From NCBI GenBank assembly GCA_017436245.1, contig JAFSDN010000113.1, positions 1 to 43,320 of the forward strand: a stretch of 43,320 nt of DNA. The letters are read 5' to 3'. The notes below the pieces were generated by a model that had not been told where the DNA came from, ran no database searches, and was given only the letters and a program-made list of their open reading frames with translations. The DNA is from Clostridia bacterium. GTDB taxonomy: Bacteria > Bacillota > Clostridia > Monoglobales > Monoglobaceae. The translations under genes were made by a program, and so were the position numbers. Numbering within the stretch: position 1 is the stretch's first letter; each line of letters starts with the position of its first letter. Positions 23,827-29,849 of the stretch are shown here, piece after piece.

Positions 23827-24308
23827 TGTTGTTTGTTATTGCCGGTATACTCGGTGTGATTTGCGGACTTTATATTCCGTATAATTTGGGCAACGGAAGT
23901 CTTCCATATGTTGCAATTGCAATTCTTGCGGCAATGGATTCGATTTTTGGGGCTTTGCTTGCTTATTTCAACAAACGGTTTAATATGAGCACATTTATGA
24001 TAGGACTTTTTTCCAATGCGATTTTGGCTGTTGTCCTTGCATATATCGGAAACCTTTTGGGACTTTCGTTATACTTTGCGGTTATCATTGTTTTTGGCGT
24101 GCGGATTTTTAACAACATGGCGGCAATACGCAGACTGACTCTTGATAAGTATTTTGAGAAAAAGGCAAAGGAAAAGGAACGGATTGAAAGACTTGCCTTG
24201 GTTGAGGCAAGTGATGATGAAAAGCAAACGGAAGATGCCGAATGTGACAAAAAAACGGATTCATCCGATGCGGGCGAAGGCGTGAAAACGCAAGCCGGGA
24301 ACGAATAA
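23826..24308 (+). CDS. sbp: Small basic protein Sbp (DUF1290)
   Basis: A 160-aa membrane protein. It starts FVIAGILGVICGLYIPYNLG, then has LPYVAIAILAAMDSIFGALLA and the conserved FIGLFSNAILAVVLAYIGNLLG-like core, making three hydrophobic helices to ~res 95. Sbp of Bacillus is ~121 aa; this one has an extra charged tail of ~55 residues (KKAKEKERIERL...) with acidic character. Function is unknown, but it is linked to division through its fixed place before ftsZ/ftsA. ATG 23826 overlaps the DUF881 stop codon, and GGAGGTGG lies before it. Confidence 0.9.
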   Translation: MLFVIAGILGVICGLYIPYNLGNGSLPYVAIAILAAMDSIFGALLAYFNKRFNMSTFMIGLFSNAILAVVLAYIGNLLGLSLYFAVIIVFGVRIFNNMAAIRRLTLDKYFEKKAKEKERIERLALVEASDDEKQTEDAECDKKTDSSDAGEGVKTQAGNE

Positions 24309-24323
24309 TGGCAGATGATATGG

Positions 24324-24355
24324 ATGATACCGTCGGATTTTGTCGGTATCATTTT
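24324..24355 (+). terminator. Probable intrinsic terminator after sbp
   Basis: ATGATACCG (24324-24332) pairs with CGGTATCAT (24344-24352) around 11 bases, followed by TTTT within an AT-rich run. It ends the mraZ-sbp transcript before the separate ftsZ promoter. Confidence 0.7.
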
Positions 24356-24415
24356 GCTGTTACCGGAATTTTTGAAAAAAAGTGCAAAGAATTCCATTAA
24401 AATAGAATCTTTCTC

Positions 24416-24444
24416 TTGACAGAATCAAAATAAAATGCTAAAAT
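24416..24444 (+). promoter_or_regulatory. Sigma-A promoter of ftsZ
   Basis: TTGACA (24416-24421), a 17-bp spacer and TAAAAT (24439-24444), near consensus. The predicted transcript starts ~24451, leaving a ~148-nt leader that can fold (ATGTAAA with TTTACAT, 24448-24454 with 24493-24499, enclosing TGACT/AGTCA). Confidence 0.88.
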
Positions 24445-24598
24445 GAAATGTAAATGTGGAAAAGTGACTATTTGTAATGAGTCATTATGGCTTTTACATA
24501 TTGATGATAAATTTGTTCGAGCATAAAACGGTTGTTTGAGGCGATATTGCGCTTCATGCAATTTGCGGACAAGCTCAAAAAAGATAGGAGGAATTATT

Positions 24599-25786
24599 TT
24601 GTTCGAGTTTGATACTGAAACAACGGGCCCTGCTAAGATAAGAGTCATTGGTGTTGGCGGTGCCGGTAATAATGCAGTAAACAGAATGATTGAGGCGGAA
24701 GTCAAGTGTGTTGAATTTATTTCGGTTAACACTGATATGCAGGACTTGTCTCTTTCAAAAGCTCCCCAGAAAATACAGATAGGAGCAAAGCTCACAAAAG
24801 GCCTGGGTGCCGGTGCTGTACCCGAAATTGGTGCAAGAGCGGCAGAAGAAAGCCGTGATGAGATTGCCCTTGCAATTCAGGATGCCGATATGGTGTTTGT
24901 TACGGCAGGTATGGGCGGCGGAACAGGTACGGGCGCTGCACCTGTTGTTGCTGAGATAGCAAAAGAGCTTGGAATACTCACCATTGGTATTGTTACAAAG
25001 CCCTTCTGGTTTGAGGGTGCAACCCGTGCAAAGAATGCTGCGGCAGGAATTGAAAATCTCAAGAACTGTGTTGATACGCTGGTTGTTATTCCAAACGACA
25101 AGCTTTTGGAAATTGCTGAAAACAAGACTCCTCTCACAGAGTCTTTCAAGATGGCTGACGATATTCTCAGACAGGGTGTTCAGGGAATTTCAGACCTTAT
25201 TTCAAGACCGGGTCTTATCAGTCTTGACTTTGCGGACGTTAAAACAATTATGAAAAATACCGGATATGCTCATATGGGTATTGGTAAGGCAACGGGTGAA
25301 AACCGTGCTCATGATGCTGCACTCAAGGCAATCAACAGCCCGCTGATTGAAACAACAATTACCGGCGCAAAGGGTGTTATTCTTAATGTTACCGGTGGCA
25401 GCGATTTGGGTATTCTTGAAATCCAGACGGCTTCGGAGCTTATTACAGAAGCTGCTGACAATGATGCAAACATCATCATTGGTGCAATTATTGATGAGTC
25501 ACTTGGCGATGAGGTTCAGGTTACTGTTATTGCAACAGGTTTTGAAGGAAGAACTCCGTCTTCGGCTCAAAAGACTCAGACCTCCCCTTTTTCAAAGGAT
25601 GAAGGCAAAGGAATTTTTACCGCAATGAGAGAAGAAATGCTTGAAAACAAAGCAGAGACTTCTCCTGCAAGTGAATTTGCATCTGCGGCAAATGAAAAAC
25701 CTGTTGAAAAAAGCAACCCTTTTTTTAAGGTGAGCGAGGATGACGGAATTGATGTTCCGGTTTTCCTGCGCAAAAATCAGGACTAA
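24599..25786 (+). CDS. ftsZ: Cell division GTPase FtsZ
   Basis: A 395-aa tubulin homologue. Motifs are [17 protein letters not shown], the tubulin signature [19 protein letters not shown], and the T7 loop with DFADVKTIM. The C-terminal tail after ~res 320 is variable and Ser/Ala/Glu-rich, ending in the conserved anchor peptide [11 protein letters not shown], which in other bacteria binds FtsA, SepF or ZipA-like tethers. The start is TTG 24599, seven bases after GGAGG (24587-24591). An open frame reaches back to 24536 within the leader and is not used. ftsA does not precede it. Confidence 0.98.
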   Translation: MFEFDTETTGPAKIRVIGVGGAGNNAVNRMIEAEVKCVEFISVNTDMQDLSLSKAPQKIQIGAKLTKGLGAGAVPEIGARAAEESRDEIALAIQDADMVFVTAGMGGGTGTGAAPVVAEIAKELGILTIGIVTKPFWFEGATRAKNAAAGIENLKNCVDTLVVIPNDKLLEIAENKTPLTESFKMADDILRQGVQGISDLISRPGLISLDFADVKTIMKNTGYAHMGIGKATGENRAHDAALKAINSPLIETTITGAKGVILNVTGGSDLGILEIQTASELITEAADNDANIIIGAIIDESLGDEVQVTVIATGFEGRTPSSAQKTQTSPFSKDEGKGIFTAMREEMLENKAETSPASEFASAANEKPVEKSNPFFKVSEDDGIDVPVFLRKNQD

Positions 25787-25832
25787 AATAGATATAGTTT
25801 AAATTATGTGTTAAGTTTAGGAGGAAATAAAA

Positions 25833-26219
25833 ATGCAAAACACATTGATAATCATCCATGTTATTATATCAGTCGTTCTTATTGCGGTTGTTTTGATGCA
25901 GCATGGAAACCAGCAGGGGCTTTCAGGTGCAATTGCCGGAGGCGCTGAAACATTTTTTGGTAAGAACAAAGGCAGAACAATTGATGCTGTTCTCAACAAA
26001 GCTACAACCGTTATCGCTTGTTTGTTTGTTGTTTCGGCAATTGTGCTGACCGTTGTTTCAGTTAAGGACAAAGCTGCTGATGTTGAAGCTGTTCCCACTG
26101 AGGCTACTGAAACTGTTCAGGTTGAGCCTGAGGCTGTTCCTGTTGATGCTGAAGCTGCTCCTGCTGAAGCCGAAGAAGCTCCCGATGAAACAGAAGAAGC
26201 TCCTGCAGATGCAGAGTAA
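25833..26219 (+). CDS. secG: Preprotein translocase subunit SecG with acidic C-terminal extension
   Basis: 128 aa. Residues 1-80 are a normal SecG: a first helix IIIHVIISVVLIAVVLMQ, the loop QGLSGAIAGGAETFFGKNKGRTIDAVLNK, and a second helix ATTVIACLFVVSAIVLTVV. SecG aids SecYEG-SecA protein export. The family is usually ~75-80 aa; here ~45 extra residues made of Glu, Ala, Pro and Val follow (EAVPVDAEAAPAEAEEAP). AGGAGG lies before ATG 25833. A strong terminator follows, so unlike many Firmicutes it is not cotranscribed with rnr. Confidence 0.93.
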   Translation: MQNTLIIIHVIISVVLIAVVLMQHGNQQGLSGAIAGGAETFFGKNKGRTIDAVLNKATTVIACLFVVSAIVLTVVSVKDKAADVEAVPTEATETVQVEPEAVPVDAEAAPAEAEEAPDETEEAPADAE

Positions 26220-26241
26220 TTATTCAGTTAATTAAATTCAC

Positions 26242-26275
26242 AAAACCGCTCCAAGTTCTTGGAGCGGTTTTTGCT
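26242..26275 (+). terminator. Intrinsic terminator after secG
   Basis: AAAACCGCTCCAAG (26242-26255) and CTTGGAGCGGTTTT (26258-26271) form a near-perfect stem with a very tight loop, followed by T. The second dispersed repeat element begins 11 bases later. Confidence 0.93.
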
Positions 26276-26286
26276 AAAAACAAAAA

Positions 26287-26429
26287 GGTTCTATAACAAA
26301 TGTTGGGGTAAATGCTTTGAAAAGATTCTTCGCTGCGCTCAGAATGACTAAAGCTTGTCGGTACAAGGTCATGTTGAGCGAAGTCGAAACATCTTTTTTG
26401 TACTAACCCCCAACATTTGTTACAGAACC
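26287..26429 (-). repeat. MITE-like dispersed inverted-repeat element, copy 2
   Basis: A 143-bp element, the inverted counterpart of 9429-9570 (about 90% identical). Its ends GGTTCTATAACAAATG... and ...CATTTGTTACAGAACC match as terminal inverted repeats with one difference over 22 bp. AACAAAAA directly flanks it on both sides (26279-26286 and 26430-26437), which looks like an 8-bp target duplication, though low complexity reduces the weight. It sits between the secG terminator and the shortened rnr gene. Open frames across it are chance. Confidence 0.87.
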
Positions 26430-26509
26430 AACAAAAACTTGTGGCGGGAATATTTTTTGAAATCTTTGGAAAAAATACAGATACTTTAATTCTTGGGAGG
26501 CAAAGTTTT

Positions 26510-28567
26510 ATGACGTTTATTGATTTGCTCAGCACTTATCATATTATGCCGCAGTTTCCGCCTGCTGTCATGCGCCAGACCGAAGGTTTTTCAACTTCTG
26601 TTTCTGTTGCCGATACGGTTGGCCGAAAAGATTTGACCGATAAGCTAATAATTACAATTGACGGTGATGACGCAAAGGATTTTGATGATGCGGTTTCAAT
26701 TGAGCTTCTTGAAAACGGAAATTATTGCCTTGGTGTGCATATTGCAGATGTGACCCATTATGTGAAAGAGGGGTCGCCAATTGACCGTTCCGCTTTTTCA
26801 AGGGGTACAAGCGTTTATTTGATTGATACTGTTGTGCCGATGCTGCCTTTTGAACTGTCAAATGAGCTGTGTAGCCTGAAAGCCAATGAACTCAGGCTTG
26901 CTGTGTCGGTGTTTATGGAGATTACTCCACGCGGAAAAGTGAATAATTATGAAATTTGTGAAAGTGTTATTAAGTCGGTAAATCGAATGACGTATTCTGA
27001 TGTGACAAAAATACTTGAAGGTGATGAAAAGCTCTCGGTCAGATATTCCCATCTTGTGTCCATGCTCCACAAAATGAAACGCCTTGCCGGAATATTAAAG
27101 AAAAAGCGAATTTCGGATGGCTCGGTTGAATTTGAAACCCATGAGTCAAAAATCGTGCTGGACAAAAGCGGAAAACCCATAAGTGTTGAAAAATATCCTA
27201 TTACAATTTCAAATGGTATTATTGAAGAATTTATGCTTGTCTGCAATGTGACTGTTGCAAGACATCTTGTTGCAAAGGGCTTGCCCTGTGTTTTTCGGGT
27301 TCACGAAAGACCCGATTTGATGCGCCTTGAACGATTGGGCGAGATTCTGCCTGTTCTTGGTGTTGATTATCCGTTTAGTGTTGGAATGAGTTCCATGGAT
27401 TTTCAGAAAATTCTGAAAATAGTTGAAGGCTCGGAACTTTCTGAGGTGGTGAGCTATCTTTTGCTCAGAACAATGGCAAAGGCAAAGTACAGCGAGGTGA
27501 ACCATGGACATTTTGGATTGGGCTTTGACACATACTGTCATTTTACCTCACCAATACGCCGCTATTCCGATGTTGTTGTTCACAGAATTCTCAAAGAGAG
27601 TCTGCGTGGGCAATTGTCTGAAAAAAGGATTAAGCATTTCAAGGAAGTTGCGGTTGGGGCATCGGTGACAGCGTCAGTGACCGAAATTAATGCGGCAGAT
27701 GCGGAGCTTCAATGGAAGTCTGTGAAAAAAGCTGAATATATGTCCGAGCGGATTGGCGAGAGGTTTGAAGGGGTTATCACTCATATGCTTTCGTCGGGCT
27801 TTTTTGTTGAGCTTTCTGATACGGTTGAGGGCTTTGTTGCCGCAAGAACTTTGGAGGATGATGTTTATATTCTTGAGGACAACGGTGTTTCAATGGTTGG
27901 ATTGAACAAAAAACGTACATTCACGGTGGGCGACAGGGTGAAAATCAAGGTTGCGGCGGTGGATGTTGAACGATGTTTTGTGGATTTTGAGGTTGAAGGC
28001 TTGACAAAGCTCTTGCCAATGCGCAGAAAATCAAACAGAAAAACCGGCGAAAAATCTGCCATGGATAAAAAGAGTAAAAAGATTTTGCGTGAAATTACCT
28101 ATATTCAGAAAGAGGAAAAAAACGAACGGCTTGAACTCAGAAAAAAAGCCGATTCCGAAAAGACGGTGTATGAAAATGCTGTGATTGCCACATTGTTTGA
28201 GCTTATTTCACAAAGACACAAATTCAACAGGGCGGAAAAAGGTTTTGTTGGTGTGACTCTTCAGGATTTTGCGGCAATGACGGCACAGCCCGTATATAAA
28301 GCGGCAATCAGCGAAAATTCGGATTTTAATATAAAAAGCATATTGATTTCGGCTTCGGCAAATGCAAAGAATACGGTCAGAATTATTGGTGACAGTTTTG
28401 GGTTTGAGGTGGATTTGGCTTTGGAAAAGCAGGCATCGGAATTTGTTTGCGCAGCACTTCGACATCTTGATGCCTGCATGAAGTTTGACAATTTCAATTA
28501 TTCAAAACGTGAAAATGAGTATGATGCAATTGCAAAAAAATCCGAAAGAAAAAAGGTGAAGGTATAG
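26510..28567 (+). CDS. RNase R-like 3'-5' exoribonuclease lacking N-terminal cold-shock domains
   Basis: A 685-aa RNB-family exonuclease. The catalytic block GRKDLTDKLIITIDGDDAKD followed by FDDAVSI starts at about residue 40. It supplies the Asp cluster that binds magnesium in RNase II/R, and HFTSPIRRYSDVVVHRIL is the second signature. An S1 domain (RFEGVITHMLSSGFFVELSD) lies at ~418-505. The last ~180 residues (Lys-rich stretch, then an unrecognised folded domain) are not part of standard RNase R. Normal Firmicutes RNase R has ~200 residues with helix-turn-helix and cold-shock domains before the RNB; only ~35 remain here. ATG 26510 has GGGAGG nine bases upstream. The repeat element ends 80 bp before it. 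Confidence 0.88.
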   Translation: MTFIDLLSTYHIMPQFPPAVMRQTEGFSTSVSVADTVGRKDLTDKLIITIDGDDAKDFDDAVSIELLENGNYCLGVHIADVTHYVKEGSPIDRSAFSRGTSVYLIDTVVPMLPFELSNELCSLKANELRLAVSVFMEITPRGKVNNYEICESVIKSVNRMTYSDVTKILEGDEKLSVRYSHLVSMLHKMKRLAGILKKKRISDGSVEFETHESKIVLDKSGKPISVEKYPITISNGIIEEFMLVCNVTVARHLVAKGLPCVFRVHERPDLMRLERLGEILPVLGVDYPFSVGMSSMDFQKILKIVEGSELSEVVSYLLLRTMAKAKYSEVNHGHFGLGFDTYCHFTSPIRRYSDVVVHRILKESLRGQLSEKRIKHFKEVAVGASVTASVTEINAADAELQWKSVKKAEYMSERIGERFEGVITHMLSSGFFVELSDTVEGFVAARTLEDDVYILEDNGVSMVGLNKKRTFTVGDRVKIKVAAVDVERCFVDFEVEGLTKLLPMRRKSNRKTGEKSAMDKKSKKILREITYIQKEEKNERLELRKKADSEKTVYENAVIATLFELISQRHKFNRAEKGFVGVTLQDFAAMTAQPVYKAAISENSDFNIKSILISASANAKNTVRIIGDSFGFEVDLALEKQASEFVCAALRHLDACMKFDNFNYSKRENEYDAIAKKSERKKVKV

Positions 28568-29298
28568 TGAAAACAGTATTGATAACAGGCGCATCTCGTG
28601 GAATAGGCAGGGCTGCGGCAAAAAGATTTGCAAAACAGGGATATAATGTTGCCATTAACTATTGTAAGAGTAAAGGTGCGGCAGAAAGTATCTGTGATGA
28701 AATAAGACAGAACGGAGGTCGTGCAAGTATTTTTTGTGCCGATGTGGCGGACAATAGTCGTGTTCAGGAAATGATTGAGGCGGTTGAATGTGAAATGGGA
28801 ACAATTGATGTTTTGATTAACAATGCAGGCATTGCACCCAAACAGGGACTTTTCACTGATTTTTCGGAGAATGATGTGGAATCTGTTTTTGCAACAAATA
28901 TTTTTGGGATGATGAATTGTGCAAGGGCAGTTATTCCCAAAATGGTCAGCAAAAAGAGCGGAAAGATAATAAATGTATCGTCAATCTGGGGTATATGCGG
29001 CGGTTCATGCGAGGTACTGTATTCATCGGCAAAGGCGGCAGTAATTGGGTTTACAAAATCTTTGGCAAAGGAGCTGGCGCCCTCGGGGATAACTGTGAAT
29101 GCCGTTGCACCGGGGTTTATTGATACGGATATGAATTCGCATTTGTCTGAGGAGGACAAAAAACTTTTTTGTGAGGATATTCCCCTTCAAAGAATCGGCA
29201 CTGCGGAGGAGGTTGCGGAAACCCTGCTGTTTCTGGCATCAGATTCGGCATCTTACATAACGGGGCAGGTTTTGACTGTTGACGGTGGTTTGATTTAA
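28567..29298 (+). CDS. Short-chain dehydrogenase/reductase, FabG-like
   Basis: A 243-aa SDR. It has the NAD(P) loop ITGASRGIGRAAAKRFA, the stabilising NNAG in VLINNAGIAP, the catalytic Ser in INVSSIWG, and YSSAK giving Tyr and Lys of the YxxxK pair. The end ASDSASYITGQVLTVDGGLI is typical of 3-oxoacyl-ACP reductases. The true substrate cannot be told, since it is not beside fab genes. GTG 28567 overlaps the rnr stop codon (TAGTG), so the two are cotranscribed and probably coupled. In many relatives smpB follows rnr instead. Confidence 0.9.
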   Translation: MKTVLITGASRGIGRAAAKRFAKQGYNVAINYCKSKGAAESICDEIRQNGGRASIFCADVADNSRVQEMIEAVECEMGTIDVLINNAGIAPKQGLFTDFSENDVESVFATNIFGMMNCARAVIPKMVSKKSGKIINVSSIWGICGGSCEVLYSSAKAAVIGFTKSLAKELAPSGITVNAVAPGFIDTDMNSHLSEEDKKLFCEDIPLQRIGTAEEVAETLLFLASDSASYITGQVLTVDGGLI

Positions 29299-29369
29299 AA
29301 CTGCTTGGCGAACCAATAGAATGTGTTTGGGAAATTCTTATTTGATGGCTTTGCATTTTAATAAAAATG

Positions 29370-29397
29370 TTGAAATAATTTGAAAATATGGTATAAT
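29370..29397 (+). promoter_or_regulatory. Promoter of type I toxin mRNA
   Basis: TTGAAA (29370-29375), a 16-bp spacer and TATAAT (29392-29397), with an extended -10 (TGG before TATAAT). The predicted mRNA starts near 29404, and its leader can form hairpins GTCGG/CCGAC and ACTG/CAGT before the toxin ribosome site. Confidence 0.8.
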
Positions 29398-29492
29398 ATA
29401 AGTGTCGGGAAAATCCGACCCAAAGGTGAGACTGAAAACAGTGTAAAAGCTGGGCGGTTATGCTATCATCTCTTGAAAAGGGGGTGATTGCT

Positions 29493-29561
29493 ATGGATAC
29501 TGAATACATAATATCTTTTATGATTATTTTGTTGCTTTTAGTAATTTCCATAAAAAAATAA
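29493..29561 (+). CDS. Small hydrophobic peptide toxin of a type I toxin-antitoxin system (putative)
   Basis: A 22-aa peptide: an acidic start (MDTEY), one hydrophobic segment (IISFMIILLLLVISI) and a KK end. It has a very strong ribosome site (AAAAGGGGGTGA, seven bases before ATG 29493), its own consensus promoter and a structured ~90-nt leader. The stop codon is inside a hairpin that also ends a convergent antisense RNA. This arrangement, and the peptide style, match holin-like or Fst/TxpA-type membrane toxins of Firmicutes, which depolarise the membrane when not repressed by the antisense RNA. The similarity is by architecture; no homology search was possible. It would be missed by most gene callers because of its size. 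Confidence 0.72.
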   Translation: MDTEYIISFMIILLLLVISIKK

Positions 29562-29594
29562 CGCCAGCCGTCCAAAGCCATGACGTTATTTTTT
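29557..29594. terminator. Bidirectional terminator shared by toxin mRNA and antisense RNA
   Basis: AATAACG (29557-29563) and CGTTATT (29584-29590) form a stem around 20 bases. On the plus strand it runs into six T (29589-29594), and on the minus strand it is followed by seven T (complement of 29552-29558). The toxin stop codon lies in its left arm. Confidence 0.78.
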
Positions 29595-29642
29595 AAGTAA
29601 TTCATTGTTTTGGCATAACCGTTTGAGGTCTTGCCTTTTCTA
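29557..29642 (-). ncRNA. Antisense antitoxin RNA (type I)
   Basis: Predicted ~85-nt transcript from the perfect promoter at 29648-29676 down to the shared terminator. It begins with a hairpin GGCA..ACC/GGT..TGCC (plus 29612-29635) and ends with the AATAACG/CGTTATT stem. It is fully complementary to the 3' part of the toxin transcript, including the stop codon and 3' untranslated part. It contains no credible coding, although a long open frame happens to cross it on this strand. Confidence 0.72.
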
Positions 29643-29647
29643 TAATC

Positions 29648-29676
29648 ATTATATACAATAAAATATGATTTGTCAA
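29648..29676 (-). promoter_or_regulatory. Perfect-consensus promoter of antisense RNA
   Basis: On the minus strand TTGACA, exactly 17 bp, then TATAAT. Upstream is an A/T tract TTTTTAAAAACAG that looks like an UP element. This is the strongest promoter sequence in the window, as expected for an antitoxin that must exceed its target. Confidence 0.92.
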
Positions 29677-29720
29677 CTGTTTTTAAAAACAAATAAGGTT
29701 ATAGCTTTAATATTCAGGTA

Positions 29721-29749
29721 TAGACAAAAAGAAAGAAATATGATAAAAT
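29721..29749 (+). promoter_or_regulatory. Promoter of the smc-ftsY operon
   Basis: TAGACA (29721-29726), a 17-bp spacer and TAAAAT (29744-29749), about 100 bp before the smc start. It is placed just beyond the antisense promoter, and the two are divergent. Confidence 0.68.
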
Positions 29750-29849
29750 AATAATTCAGGATTTATTCTGGTGGAGTATCGGTATTTTGATGATGTTCCC
29801 GAAAAGTCCATGGTTGAAAGATGGGCTTTTTGTGAAGGAGGTAGTTTTT

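Noticed and set aside
26417..26509. Longer rnr start inside repeat copy 2
   Set aside because: The upstream TTG lies in the element; GGAGG nine bases before ATG 26510 and the lack of cold-shock-like residues argue against it.
26224..26535. Open frames inside the dispersed elements (also 9392-9675)
   Set aside because: They arise from the element sequence itself, have no ribosome sites, and end in flanking terminators.
29117..29692. 191-codon minus-strand open frame over the fabG 3' end and toxin locus
   Set aside because: It covers the antisense RNA and shared terminator, lacks a ribosome site and has no recognisable sequence; it is chance open frame.
29787..29849. Upstream start for smc
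   Set aside because: It adds 21 residues with no family similarity, while TTG 29850 follows a strong AAGGAGG and gives the conserved N-terminus.
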